Part shown: piece after piece, positions 49,235 through 64,000 of the stretch
How positions within the stretch are numbered: the stretch's first letter is position 1
How the letters are laid out: each line of letters opens with the position of its first letter
NCBI RefSeq assembly: GCF_028687635.1
Contig: NZ_JAQTZS010000005.1
Coordinates: 82,663 to 146,662 of the forward strand
Reading direction: 5' to 3'
DNA length: 64,000 nt
DNA from: Malikia sp.
GTDB taxonomy: Bacteria; Pseudomonadota; Gammaproteobacteria; Burkholderiales; Burkholderiaceae_C
Notes under the pieces: generated by a model
Told to the model about the DNA's origin: nothing
The model's input: only the letters and a program-made list of their open reading frames with translations
The model's database searches: none
Translations under genes and position numbers: made by a program

Positions 49235-50152
49235 ATGGAGAAATTCATCATGACAATTAGCATGAAATCCAATATCGCGGCGACCTTGCCTCGGGCCGGC
49301 ACCATCAAGCTGCCTGCCACACCGCGCGAGCTCTGGATCTGGCTGGCCGCCATCGTGGTCATCAACCATCTGGTTCTGGCCTACCGCATGCAGTCCATCG
49401 ACTTCGTCGTGCTGGCGGCTCTGACCTGGGGCGGCGCCCTGCTCTGTATCGAGGACAGGCTGCCCGACCTCAAACCTGAGCCCAGCCACCTGAGCCTGGT
49501 ACTGGGCGGTTTGCTGCTTGTCGCCTGCTTCTGGCGTAGCGCGCAAGTTTTTCACCCTGAACCTGTCATCCACCTACTGGCGCTACCGCAGGCAGTCGGT
49601 CTGGCGTTGCTGCTGGTGCCGATCCGACAGCTGCTGCGATTTGTCGCACCCTTGATCGTGGCGGGCATGCTGGTCGTGGAACTGCTGCTGCCCGAACTGA
49701 TTCCCCTCAAGGCGCTGAGCCGGCTCACCGCCCAGGTTTCGGGCGGAATGCTGAACCTGACGGGATTTGAAGCCATAGTCGCCGCTCAACAAATCTGGTT
49801 GCCCAATGGCGGTGTCCACGTCAACAACGCCTGTGCCGGACGGGAAATCATCACCCAGCTGATCTGCGTCGCGACCATCTTCTTGCTGGCCTTTCCGCTG
49901 AAACAGAAAGGCTGGCGGGTCACCATGCTGCTGCTGGCACCCCTGATGGCCATACTCGTCAATGCGGCACGCATAGCCCTGCTGGCCTGGATCAACGCGA
50001 GCGAGCTGGCAAAAAAGGACTACTGGTTCAAGTTCATGCACGAGGACGACGGCTCGCTGATCTTCGGCGCCATCAGCGTATCGCTTTTCGCCTGGAGCTA
50101 CCTCAAATTGCTGGACCGGCAACTCGTCAAGAAAGAGGCCCAAGATGCCTGA
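49235..50152 (+). CDS. Exosortase/archaeosortase family transpeptidase, divergent (cyanoexosortase-like)
   Basis: Multi-TM; NNACAGREIITQLI (Cys), LVNAARIALLAW (Arg), FKFMHEDDGSLIFG (His). Confidence 0.85.
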   Translation: MEKFIMTISMKSNIAATLPRAGTIKLPATPRELWIWLAAIVVINHLVLAYRMQSIDFVVLAALTWGGALLCIEDRLPDLKPEPSHLSLVLGGLLLVACFWRSAQVFHPEPVIHLLALPQAVGLALLLVPIRQLLRFVAPLIVAGMLVVELLLPELIPLKALSRLTAQVSGGMLNLTGFEAIVAAQQIWLPNGGVHVNNACAGREIITQLICVATIFLLAFPLKQKGWRVTMLLLAPLMAILVNAARIALLAWINASELAKKDYWFKFMHEDDGSLIFGAISVSLFAWSYLKLLDRQLVKKEAQDA

Positions 50153-50825
50153 GTCGATCAGCACTCGCAGCCTTCAATTGGCCTTTGGCGGGCTCCTGCT
50201 GCTGGCCATTGCTGCGGCAGCTTACACAGGAGTCCTGAGCAAGACCCCGGCGGCGATTGAGCCAACCTTGGGCAACTTGTTCCTGCCTGGTTTCAAGCTA
50301 GATCCCTTGCCCGGATTAGAACCCGCCAGAGAGAGACATCATGCGAACAGCACGCAATATCGCTGGAGCGCAGCACAGACGGTGCCAGGTCAGGCCCCGT
50401 TCCAGTTGGAAGCGGTCGTGGTGCACAGCAGCACGAGCGGCGAACTGGAAATCAATCAACTGGTGCGCAACGCGGGGCTTGCTGCGGCCGAGCATGAGGT
50501 GCAGACCTTGAGGGCTGACTCAGGCCAAGCGGATGAGGAAGTTGCCATCGCAGAAACCGGCAGCGACTGGGTGCTGCGAACCTGCATCACACCCAAGGGG
50601 CGCGCATTGGTTACGGGCTTGAAGAATACCCTTCACGCAGAGCGGACCACCGGTGCCAAAGCCAAGGCCTTGCAGGCACTCGGCCTGCAAGACAACATTC
50701 GCTGGGAATGTCTACTGGTTTCGATCAACCTCCCCAAGGGTGAAAGCAGTCAAGCGGCCTTGCTTGCGGCCTGGAAGGACGTGAAAACACCACTTTTCTC
50801 CTGGAAAAAATCAGCTCAGCCGTAA
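50145..50825 (+). CDS. Exosortase-associated protein (EpsI-like / cyanosortase-A-associated-like)
   Basis: Overlaps the exosortase 3' end by 8 nt; single N-terminal TM; WVLRTCITPKGRALVTG and NIRWECLLVSINLP motifs. Confidence 0.68.
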   Translation: MPESISTRSLQLAFGGLLLLAIAAAAYTGVLSKTPAAIEPTLGNLFLPGFKLDPLPGLEPARERHHANSTQYRWSAAQTVPGQAPFQLEAVVVHSSTSGELEINQLVRNAGLAAAEHEVQTLRADSGQADEEVAIAETGSDWVLRTCITPKGRALVTGLKNTLHAERTTGAKAKALQALGLQDNIRWECLLVSINLPKGESSQAALLAAWKDVKTPLFSWKKSAQP

Positions 50826-50896
50826 GCTGCGTGGATGAATTCCAGACGGCATAACGACAAAGTATCAAGAAGACACATGGGAGGAAATCACAGAAA

Positions 50897-52357
50897 ATGT
50901 CACACACTCAATTGAACAAGCCCGTGCTTGCGGCCTGCATGACGCTGATTGCCTTGACAGGCCTGAGTCCTGCTGCCAACGCCGAGCCAGAGAAGGCCCA
51001 GGAGATCCCAGCCGTGGCCCCCCCCATCGTAGCCGTGGTTAACGGGGTTGAGATCACGAGCAAGGAACTCGACTACCTGTACGCCCGCACCTCCCCTCCC
51101 AATCTGCCAGCTGAAGTGGTCTTGGCGCGCAAGCGTGCCATCTTGACCGAACTCATCAGCAGCGAGGCGCTGGCACAGAAAGCCATCGAGGTAGAGCTGG
51201 ACAAGACGCCAGAATTCGCCATGGAAATGGCGATTGCCAAGCGATCAGCGCTCGCGGAAAAAGTCGAGCGCCAGATCGTGCGCAAGGGTCCCCAAGTCAC
51301 GCCACAAAATGCCTTGGACTACATCAACACCAACCCGGGAATGTTTACCGAACGCCAGTTGCTGACACTGGAACGCCTGGACCTGATCAAAACGGACGAG
51401 GGACTGCTGGACAAACTGGACAAGGCCAGTGACAACGGTGCCGGCTTGCAGCGGCTCGAGAAGCTCGCACAGGAATCGCGCGCGGAGACAAAACGCCAGG
51501 TGTTCAACAGCTACAGCGACCGCATGGAGCCTCAACTGCTCAAGGTCATGCTGGCCAAGCCCTACAAGCCAGTCGTTATCAAATTCAATGACGACAAGAC
51601 CCGGAGCAGTGTGTTTTATGTCCACTCCGCAGTACCCGCCCCGCTGACGGGACAACAGGCTCTACGGGCAGCCGGCCTGGCACTCATGTCGAAACAGGCT
51701 CAGTCGACAAGGCAGCAAGGCAGGCAAGCCATCGTCGGCGCGGCCAAGGTCTCCTTTTACGGCGAGTTTGCAGGCACGAAGTTGCAGTCCACAACAGCAG
51801 ACGGTGAAGACTTGAAGATGGCTCAACTTTTTACCAAGCCGGTCAGCTTCCAGCGCAAGCTGGCTATCGCTGGTGGGCTGACTGCCGCCGCTACCCTGCT
51901 GGTGCTGACCCTGTTGACGGCCTCACGTTACTGGAGAAGCAGCACGGGCGACCCGAAAGGGCCTGGCACATTGCGGCAGACGCTGCAGGCCATGCCGCTG
52001 ATGGGTCGCTTGTTCGGAAAACCTCTCGCTGCGGATGAACTGGCTAAGGTGCTGGCCGCCAGCTCAGCACGCCACCGTGATGAACCAGCCAGCTGGTATG
52101 GCAAGCTGCTGGTACTGGCGGGCCTGGCGGGTGGCTCGGCCATGCTGTTGATCCAGATTTCAGGGGCTTGGCATCGTCTACAGCCGTGGCAGATCGCAAC
52201 AGTGCTGACCGCAGGCTTGTTCGCTGGCGCCTTGTTCGGCCTGATCTATGTACGAAGCAGCCTGCGCGACATCAAACGCGAACGCCGCTGGATTCCCGTG
52301 TCTGTGACCAGCGCTCTCCTGATGGGGGTATCAGCGGCAGGCATTGCAATCAACTGA
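50897..52357 (+). CDS. SurA N-domain/EpsD-like periplasmic protein fused to a C-terminal multi-TM region
   Basis: Signal peptide, IVAVVNGVEITSKELDYLYART, EFAMEMAIAKRSALAEKVERQ, PGMFTERQ (EpsD/SurA_N-like), then several hydrophobic TM segments. Confidence 0.68.
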   Translation: MSHTQLNKPVLAACMTLIALTGLSPAANAEPEKAQEIPAVAPPIVAVVNGVEITSKELDYLYARTSPPNLPAEVVLARKRAILTELISSEALAQKAIEVELDKTPEFAMEMAIAKRSALAEKVERQIVRKGPQVTPQNALDYINTNPGMFTERQLLTLERLDLIKTDEGLLDKLDKASDNGAGLQRLEKLAQESRAETKRQVFNSYSDRMEPQLLKVMLAKPYKPVVIKFNDDKTRSSVFYVHSAVPAPLTGQQALRAAGLALMSKQAQSTRQQGRQAIVGAAKVSFYGEFAGTKLQSTTADGEDLKMAQLFTKPVSFQRKLAIAGGLTAAATLLVLTLLTASRYWRSSTGDPKGPGTLRQTLQAMPLMGRLFGKPLAADELAKVLAASSARHRDEPASWYGKLLVLAGLAGGSAMLLIQISGAWHRLQPWQIATVLTAGLFAGALFGLIYVRSSLRDIKRERRWIPVSVTSALLMGVSAAGIAIN

Positions 52358-52438
52358 TAAGTTAGACCGTTGAAGTTTTCCGAGCTTGAGGTTTATGCAA
52401 GCTGTTGATTTTACTAATCTTTAAGAGCTTGAAGCTAG

Positions 52439-53653
52439 GAAAACATCGGCCGCTCAACTTACGGATCACATGAAATTCTGAGAGAATGGCGGCGAAAGCA
52501 GCGACGAGGATGCGTGATGAAGGTGCTCGATGAGCCCACTCGAGACGGCCTGACCCAGCTGAACTTGTGGAGCAACCTGCCGCCCGAGGTCACGGCTCAA
52601 CAGATTGCCGACCTGTACCGCCGCCGCTGGCGCATCGAAGGTCTGTTCGGACGGCTCGAATCGGTGCTGCATAGCGAAATCCGCACGCTGGGCCATCCAC
52701 GCGCGGCGCTGCTGGGCTTTGCCACGGCGGTGCTGGCCTACAACGTGTTGTCTCTGCTCAAGCGCTGCATCGAACAGGCTCACCGCGAGCAGGCTCCCGA
52801 GCTGGAGGTCTCGACCTATCACCTGGCAGTCGATGTCGTGAGCGACTACAAAGGCATGCTCATTGCGCTACCGCCTTCGGCGTGGTCTTCGTGGTCCGAA
52901 GCCAGCCCGGAGCACATGGCTGATTATTTGCTGCATCTGGCCCGGTTCGTCTCGCCGCGCAGCGTCGCCACCTCCAAGCGAGGCCCCAAGAAACCCAAGC
53001 CCAAGGGCTGCATCGTGACGATCGATGCGATCGGCTGCCAAAAGGACATTGCCGCGCAGATCGTGGCCGCCGGCGGCGACTATGTGCTGGCGGTCAAGGA
53101 CAACCAGGGCGGGCTGAGCGAGGCGGTGCAGGACTTCTTCGATGAAGGACAGCGCAGCGGCTTTGGCGACACGCCGCTCGACTGCGTCGAGACGGTGGAG
53201 AAGGACCATGGCCGGCTGGAGACGCGCCGCTACACCTGGATCCCGCGCCTGGACTGGATGGAGCGCCCGCTGCGCAGTCAGTGGAAGAAGCTCGCCGGCG
53301 TGGGTCTGGTCGAGCGCCGGCGTGAGATCGCGGGCAAGGTCAGCGTCGAGCGCTCGTTCTACATCGGCTCCCAGGGCGTCGACTCGGCCCAGACCCAGGC
53401 CAAAGCCGCACGCGGGCACTGGGGGGTGGAAAACCAGTTGCACTGGGTGCTCGACGTGGTGTTTCGCGAGGACGACTGTCGGGTACGGCGTGGACATGCG
53501 GCGCGCAACTTCTCGGCGTTGCGCAAGTTCGCGCTGTCCTTGTTGCGCCAGGACACCCAGTACCCCAAGCGCAGCCTCAACAGCCGGAGTCAAACCGCTG
53601 ACCGCAATGCCAGCTACCGCGCGTCTCTGCTCGGGCTACAGCCCCGGGAGTAA
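52439..53653 (+). pseudogene. Chimeric transposase remnant: IS4-family C-terminal segment fused in frame to ISAs1-family C-terminal segment
   Basis: First half DLYRRRWRIEGLFGRLESVLHSEIRTLGHPRAALLGFATAVLAYNV..RGPKKPKPKG (IS4); second half CIVTIDAIGCQKDIAAQIVAAGGDYVLAVKDNQ..HWGVENQLHWVLDVVFREDDCRVRRGHAARNFSALRKFALSLLRQ (ISAs1). Confidence 0.82.
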
Positions 53654-53710
53654 GTGCGATTGCCCCGCTTGATGATGCCTGCCGATGCCAGATGCCGCCA
53701 GGCGCAGGCA

Positions 53711-53738
53711 AGAAAAAAGCCCCTGATTTAAGGGGCTT
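53711..53738 (-). terminator. Rho-independent terminator of guaA
   Basis: Minus strand reads AAGCCCC-TTAAATCA-GGGGCTT then TTTT; stem in + coordinates 53717-53723 / 53732-53738. Confidence 0.85.
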
Positions 53739-53784
53739 GCTGGGGTTTTCTGCCTGGCGCCGCCAGTCAGTGCCAGATGCTAGA

Positions 53785-55404
<1,620 letters not shown>

Positions 55405-55435
55405 GGCGTGGTAAGGATTGAGCGCTGCAAGAAAA

Positions 55436-55463
55436 GCGAAAAGGCCGTCCAGACTGGACGGCC
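55436..55463 (-). terminator. Rho-independent terminator between guaB and guaA
   Basis: Minus strand GGCCGTCCAG-T-CTGGACGGCC followed by TTTTCGCTTTTC. Confidence 0.75.
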
Positions 55464-55489
55464 CCCTGGGGCCAGTTCAGTCGGCCCGG

Positions 55490-56992
<1,503 letters not shown>

Positions 56993-57036
56993 CTAAACTG
57001 TACCATCCGCACAAAGACGGATCCAGGGAGGACGGT

Positions 57037-57618
57037 ATGAAGGAATTTTCTTCGCTTCGCAACACCAATCGCGCGGGACCGCCTGGCGGCAAGCGGGCCT
57101 GGCTGGTGCTGGCGGCGAGTTGCTGTCTGGCTGCCAGCCCGCTGGCACGGGCCGATTCCGGCTGGCTGTGGCTGGACAGCAGCGGGCACAAGGTCTACAG
57201 CGACATGCCGCCCCCGCCCTCGGTGAGGTCCAGGAACATCCTGCGCCGACCAAACGCCGACATGACCACGCCGCTTCCGCTGTCGGCGGCAGAACCAGCC
57301 AACGCCGCTGCGAGAGCTCAAGCCCCTGCTGGCCAGAATGGTACCGCCTCAAGCCTCGACCGGCCCGCCACGCCAAGCGCGGCGCTGTCGGATGCCGAGC
57401 TGCGAACCGCGGTCGACAAACGCAATGCCGAGATCCGGCTGCAGAACTGCCGGCAGGCGCGCGAGGCGCTGACGACGCTGAGCTCGGAGCTGCCGCTGAT
57501 CACGACCGACGCCCAAGGCGAGCCGGTGGCACTCAGCGACGAGGCACGCGCCACCGAGATCCGTCGCCTGCGCCAGGCCGAACAGGACAACTGCAGGCCA
57601 AAGGCGGCCGCTCAGTAA
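57037..57618 (+). CDS. DUF4124 domain-containing exported protein
   Basis: Signal-like N-terminus followed by GWLWLDSSGHKVYSDMPPPPSV (DUF4124-like). Confidence 0.8.
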   Translation: MKEFSSLRNTNRAGPPGGKRAWLVLAASCCLAASPLARADSGWLWLDSSGHKVYSDMPPPPSVRSRNILRRPNADMTTPLPLSAAEPANAAARAQAPAGQNGTASSLDRPATPSAALSDAELRTAVDKRNAEIRLQNCRQAREALTTLSSELPLITTDAQGEPVALSDEARATEIRRLRQAEQDNCRPKAAAQ

Positions 57619-57944
57619 CCCCACTTGGCGCCTGGGCGGCGCTGCGCGAACAGACCCGCCGTCTTGGCACCCTGGAACTTGAAACGCTCGCGCCGGGCCA
57701 CCTTGGGGTCAACGCGCAGCGGGCGCCAAAACTCGACGCGGTCGCGCTCGCGCAAGACCGCCTCGCGCGGCGCCTTGCGTCCCCAGATGCCGCAGCTGAC
57801 CGATGCCTCGCAGCCCAGTTCAGGATGCGGGTCGAGCCAGCCGCTCAGGCGCAAGGCGTCATCCAACGTGCTGCCGGTGGGCAGTTCGAGTTCGCGCTCA
57901 AGCACTTGGCGCGCTGCCGGCGAGTAGACCAGGGTGACCTTCAT
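57612..57944 (-). CDS. rnfH: RnfH family protein (UPF0125)
   Basis: MKVTLVYSPAARQVLERELELPTGSTLDDAL..CGIWGRKAPREAVLRERDRVEFWRPLRVDPK. Confidence 0.92.
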   Translation of the reverse strand: MKVTLVYSPAARQVLERELELPTGSTLDDALRLSGWLDPHPELGCEASVSCGIWGRKAPREAVLRERDRVEFWRPLRVDPKVARRERFKFQGAKTAGLFAQRRPGAKWGY

Positions 57945-57947
57945 GCT

Positions 57948-58394
57948 TCAGGCTTCGCCATAGACCTGGTCGGCGCGCTTGACGAAGGCATCGACCAGGC
58001 TGCCGGCGATCTTGTCGAACACCGGCCCGACCAGCGACTCCAGCGTGCGGCTCGAGAAGGCATAGTTGAGGGTGAACAGGATCTTGCAGGCCTTTTGCTC
58101 CGGGCCGCCCAGCGGGATGAACTCCCAGGTGCCGTCCAGCTGCGAAAACGGCCCATCGACCAGCTCCAGCTTGATGCTGCGCCCCTCGACATGGGTGTTG
58201 CGGGTGGTGAAACTCTTCCTGATGCCGCTGATGGACATGCCGACGCGGGCGACGACGACCTCGCCCTGCTCCTCGAGCACAGCGCCTTCGTTGCACCAGG
58301 GCAAGAATTCGGGATAACGGGACACATCGGCCACCAACGCGAACATTTCGGACGCGCCGTGCCAGAGCAATACAGTTTTGTTTACGCTTTTCAT
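57948..58394 (-). CDS. ratA: RatA family (START/coenzyme Q-binding-like) protein
   Basis: [78 protein letters not shown]. Confidence 0.93.
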   Translation of the reverse strand: MKSVNKTVLLWHGASEMFALVADVSRYPEFLPWCNEGAVLEEQGEVVVARVGMSISGIRKSFTTRNTHVEGRSIKLELVDGPFSQLDGTWEFIPLGGPEQKACKILFTLNYAFSSRTLESLVGPVFDKIAGSLVDAFVKRADQVYGEA

Positions 58395-58450
58395 ACAATC
58401 GCCGATCGCCCCGGCATTGTATGGGTCCGAGGCACCCCCATTTGAGCAGC

Positions 58451-58936
58451 ATGGCTACAAACAAGAAATCCACCGCCGCGAGCGACTCGCGCATCGCCGA
58501 CAACAAGAAGGCCGTCTTCAACTACCACATCGAGGAGCGGTACGAGTGCGGCATGGTGCTCGAAGGCTGGGAGGTCAAGGCCCTGCGCGAGGGCAAGGTC
58601 CAGCTGACCGACGGCTATGTGCTGATCCGCGAGGGCGAGCTGTTCCTGATCGGCTGCCAGGTCAACCCGCTGCGCGGCTCCTCGGCCTTCGTGAGCACCG
58701 ACAGCGCCCGCATCAAGAAGCTGCTGCTGCACCGCGAGGAGATCAAGCGCCTGGTCGGCAAGGTCGAACAGAAGGGCTACACCCTGGTGCCGCTCAACCT
58801 GCATTGGAAGAACGGACGGGTCAAGTGCGAGATCGCGCTGGCCAAGGGCAAGGCCGAGCACGACAAGCGCGACACGATCAAGGAACGCGAAGGCAAGCGC
58901 GAGGTCGAGCGCGCGCTCAAGAGCCGCAACCGCTGA
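58451..58936 (+). CDS. smpB: SsrA-binding protein SmpB
   Basis: [69 protein letters not shown]. Confidence 0.97.
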   Translation: MATNKKSTAASDSRIADNKKAVFNYHIEERYECGMVLEGWEVKALREGKVQLTDGYVLIREGELFLIGCQVNPLRGSSAFVSTDSARIKKLLLHREEIKRLVGKVEQKGYTLVPLNLHWKNGRVKCEIALAKGKAEHDKRDTIKEREGKREVERALKSRNR

Positions 58937-59044
58937 ACGCGGACCAGCCCCTTGGACGGCATCGGACCACCGATGCCACCACAGGAGGCAGGAACCCGGT
59001 CGGGGTGCGCTGCACAGCAGCACGCCCCGGCCGGTAGAGGACCA

Positions 59045-60864
<1,820 letters not shown>

Positions 60865-60868
<4 letters not shown>

Positions 60869-61836
60869 GATTGGCTCTCCAGGATTTGTTGAATTTCGAT
60901 AGGGCTCAACAGACGCCCTGGGATCAGTTCGCCGGCCTCGACCTGGGCGGTGCCCAGCAAGGCGGCAGGATGATCGGCATAAACGGCGACCTGCGCGGCA
61001 TCGGGCCAGGGGCCGCGACGGCGCATGCCGCTGAGGAAACGGCCTGCATTTTGCTCGTCGAGCGTGACGCGCTCATGGCGAGCCAGCAGGCGGTCGACCG
61101 GCAGCAGGGCGCTCAGGCGCTCGCTATCGGCCATGGATTCGATGGATTCGATCGAAATGCACTGTGAAAGTTCAAATTCGCCCGTTTGGGTGCGGCGCAG
61201 CGCCGACAGGTGAGCCCCGCAGCCCAGCGCCCGGCCGATGTCCTCGGCCAGGGTGCGGACGTAAGTGCCCTTGCTGCAGAGCACCTGCAATTCGAGTTCG
61301 ATCTGCTCGCCCTGCCCCTCTGTCTGCGGCAGCAGGCGCAGCGACAGCTCGCGAATCACGATCTGGCGCGGCTCGCGCTCGACTTCGATACCGGCGCGGG
61401 CGTACTCGTAGAGCGCCTTGCCGTCCTTCTTGAGCGCGCTGTACATCGGCGGCAGCTGGCTGATCGGACCCGTGAAGCGGACCGCCAGCGCGTGCAGCCT
61501 GTCTGGTGTCAGCAGATCGAGGTCCACCGCGACGGTCGAGCTGATCTCGCCCTCCAGGTCACCGGTGCTGGTCGTGGCGCCCAGGCGCAGCACGGCCGTG
61601 TAGCCCTTGTCGGCGTCGAGATGCAGCTGGCTGAACTTGGTCGCCGCGCCGAAGCACAGCGGCAGCACGCCAGTGGCCAGCGGATCGAGGGTGCCGGTAT
61701 GTCCGGCCTTCTCGGCCCGCAGCAGCCACTTGACCTTCTGCAAGGCCTGGTTGCTGGAGAGACCGATGGGCTTGTCGAGCAGCACCACCCCGTGCACGGG
61801 GCGACGCTGCACCCGTGCGCGAGGTGCGGTCGTCAT
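60865..61836 (-). CDS. truB: tRNA pseudouridine(55) synthase
   Basis: HGVVLLDKPIGLSSNQALQKVKWL, KAGHTGTLDPLATGVLPLCFGAATKF, GTYVRTLAEDIGRALG. Confidence 0.97.
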
Positions 61837-61837
61837 C

Positions 61838-62206
61838 TCAGTCCTCGTCCTTGGAACGGGATGCGACCGCCTTGGCGATCAGGGAACTCATGTCGGCCGC
61901 ACGCTCGGAGGTGCGGTCGAAATGGAAATGCAGCGTCGGCACGGTATGGATGTGCAGGCGCTTGAACAGGCCGTTGCGCAGGAAACCGGCGGCCTGGTTC
62001 AAGGCCGCCTCGGTGTCCTGCGGATTACCCGTCAGCAGGCTGAACCAGATCTTGGCATGAGCGTAATCAGGCGTGACTTCCACGGCCTGCAACGTGATCA
62101 TGCCCAGACGCGGGTCCTTGAGCTCGCGGATCAGCTCGGTCAGATCACGCTGGATCTGATCGGCGACCTTGAAACTGCGGTGGGTCGATGACTTCTTGGT
62201 GGCCAT
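61838..62206 (-). CDS. rbfA: 30S ribosome-binding factor RbfA
   Basis: [59 protein letters not shown]. Confidence 0.97.
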   Translation of the reverse strand: MATKKSSTHRSFKVADQIQRDLTELIRELKDPRLGMITLQAVEVTPDYAHAKIWFSLLTGNPQDTEAALNQAAGFLRNGLFKRLHIHTVPTLHFHFDRTSERAADMSSLIAKAVASRSKDED

Positions 62207-62209
62207 GAC

Positions 62210-64000
62210 TTACAGCGTGCGAGCGATTTCCTTGATCTCGAAGACTTCGAGGATGTCGCCTTCCTTGATGTCGTTGTAGTTCTTGAGCTTGATGCCGCAC
62301 TCGAAGCCTTCCTTGACTTCCTTGACGTCGTCCTTCATGCGCTTCAGGGACTCGAGCTCGCCGGTGTAGACCACCACGTTCTCGCGCAGCAGGCGGAAAT
62401 GCGCGTTGCGGGTGACATGACCGTGGGTGATCATACAGCCCGCGATGGTGCCGATCTTGGTCGCGACGATCACGTTGCGGATCTCGGCGGTACCGATGAT
62501 TTCCTCGCGCTTCTCCGGAGCCAGCATGCCCGACATCGCGGCCTTCAACTCATCGACGGCGTCGTAGATGATGTTGTAGTAATGGATCTGGACATCGTTG
62601 CCCTCGGCCAGCTTGCGCGCGCCGACTTCGGCCCGCACGTTGAAGCCGATCACGATCGCCTTGGAGGCGATCGCCAGGTTGATGTCCGACTCGCTGATGC
62701 CGCCCACGCCGGCGTAGACCAGCTGGACGCGGATCTCTTCGGTCGAGAGCTTGAGCAGCGAGGCGGCCAGCGCTTCCTGCGAGCCCTGCACGTCGGACTT
62801 GATGATGATGGGCAGGGTCTGGACCTCGCCGGCCGACATGTCGGAGAAGATGTTCTCCATCTTGGCGGCCTGCTGGCGGGCCAGCTTGGTGTTGCGGAAC
62901 TTGCCGGCGCGGTAGGTCGCGATTTCACGGGCACGGCGCTCGTCGAGCATGACCATGAAATCGTCGCCAGCCTGCGGCACTTCGGCCAGGCCCTGGATCT
63001 CGACCGGAATCGACGGACCGGCTTCCTTGGTCGGCTTGCCGTTCTCGTCGAGCATGGCGCGCACGCGGCCCGAAGTCTGGCCTGCCAGCACCACGTCGCC
63101 GACCTTGAGCGTGCCGGACTGCACCAGCACGGTCGCGACCGCGCCCTTGCCCTTGTCGAGGCGGGCCTCGATCACCAGGCCCTTGGCGTTGGCGGCCACC
63201 GGTGCCTTGAGCTCCAGGATCTCGGCCTGCAGCAACACCTGCTCCAGCAGCGCATCGATGCCTTCGCCGGTCTTGGCCGACACGCCCATGAAAGGCACGT
63301 CACCACCGAATTCTTCCGGCACGACGGATTCAGCCACCAGCTCGGAACGCACGCGCTCCAGGTTGATGCCGGGCTTGTCGATCTTGGTCAGCGCCACGAC
63401 CATTGGTACATTGGCCGCCTTCGCGTGCTTGATGGCTTCCTTGGTCTGCGGCATGACGCCGTCGTCGGCGGCACAGACCAGGATCACGATGTCGGTCGCC
63501 TGGGCACCGCGGGCACGCATGGCCGTGAAGGCCTCGTGACCCGGGGTGTCGAGGAAGGACACCATGCCGCGCGGGGTTTCCACGTGGTAGGCGCCGATAT
63601 GCTGGGTGATGCCGCCGGCTTCGCCGGATGCCACCTTGGTGCGGCGGATGTAGTCGAGCAGCGAGGTCTTGCCATGGTCGACGTGACCCATGACGGTCAC
63701 GACCGGGGCGCGCGGCAGCAGCTCGGCGTGGACGGCCACGTCCTCGTCGGTGAAGGCTTCCGGATCATCCAGTGCCGCGACGACAGCCTTGTGGCCGAGT
63801 TCTTCCACCAGGATCATGGCGGTGTCCTGGTCCAGCGGCTGGTTGATGGTGGCCATCTGGCCCAGCTTCATCAGCTGCTTGATGACCTCGGACGACTTCA
63901 GGCTCATCTTGTGGGCCAGTTCCGCGACCGTGATGGTCTCGGGCACATGGACCTCGATCACCTTGGCATCGACCGCCGGCACGAAGGACGATGCCCCCTG
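62210..64000 (-). CDS. infB: Translation initiation factor IF-2 (partial; N-terminus lies beyond the window)
   Basis: [46 protein letters not shown], reading frame open to the window edge. Confidence 0.98.
   Translation of the reverse strand, partial: QGASSFVPAVDAKVIEVHVPETITVAELAHKMSLKSSEVIKQLMKLGQMATINQPLDQDTAMILVEELGHKAVVAALDDPEAFTDEDVAVHAELLPRAPVVTVMGHVDHGKTSLLDYIRRTKVASGEAGGITQHIGAYHVETPRGMVSFLDTPGHEAFTAMRARGAQATDIVILVCAADDGVMPQTKEAIKHAKAANVPMVVALTKIDKPGINLERVRSELVAESVVPEEFGGDVPFMGVSAKTGEGIDALLEQVLLQAEILELKAPVAANAKGLVIEARLDKGKGAVATVLVQSGTLKVGDVVLAGQTSGRVRAMLDENGKPTKEAGPSIPVEIQGLAEVPQAGDDFMVMLDERRAREIATYRAGKFRNTKLARQQAAKMENIFSDMSAGEVQTLPIIIKSDVQGSQEALAASLLKLSTEEIRVQLVYAGVGGISESDINLAIASKAIVIGFNVRAEVGARKLAEGNDVQIHYYNIIYDAVDELKAAMSGMLAPEKREEIIGTAEIRNVIVATKIGTIAGCMITHGHVTRNAHFRLLRENVVVYTGELESLKRMKDDVKEVKEGFECGIKLKNYNDIKEGDILEVFEIKEIARTL

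Overview
The window is high-GC betaproteobacterial (Burkholderiales-like) chromosome. A roughly 40-kb exopolysaccharide/exosortase island (about 12.0-52.4 kb) sits between ordinary housekeeping genes. Left flank: C-terminus of a probable sigma-54-type response regulator (PrsR-like), a PEP-CTERM protein behind a GG-N10-GC sigma-54 promoter, a scar that looks like a truncated group II intron plus a decayed hsdM tail, an RlmN-like radical SAM gene, moaE-moaD-moeA-thrC-hom-alaA, a Mth938-like gene, bcp and PIN-PhoH. The island has an RfaH/NusG paralogue, a YjbH-like OM protein, Wza, Wzc, the TviB/TviC pair (UDP-GalNAcA route), about 10 glycosyltransferases, a PglK-like ABC flippase, two deacetylase/GNAT pairs, two acyltransferase-3 proteins, a Wzy candidate, an AsnB-type amidotransferase and a transglutaminase-like protein. 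It ends with a Campylobacter-like bacillosamine set (PglA/C/D/E/F), a YdcF protein, a divergent exosortase with its partner, and a SurA-like protein fused to a multi-TM tail. The right end carries a chimeric transposase ORF (IS4-type front, ISAs1-type back) next to guaA-guaB. DUF4124, rnfH, ratA, smpB, typA, truB, rbfA and partial infB follow. Most notable observations: the divergent, cyanoexosortase-like exosortase pair inside a PglK/bacillosamine EPS cluster; the transglutaminase-like protein; the SurA-TM fusion; the chimeric transposase; and the terminator/group-II-intron/hsdM scar. All functional calls come from reading translated sequence by eye; no database search was run.
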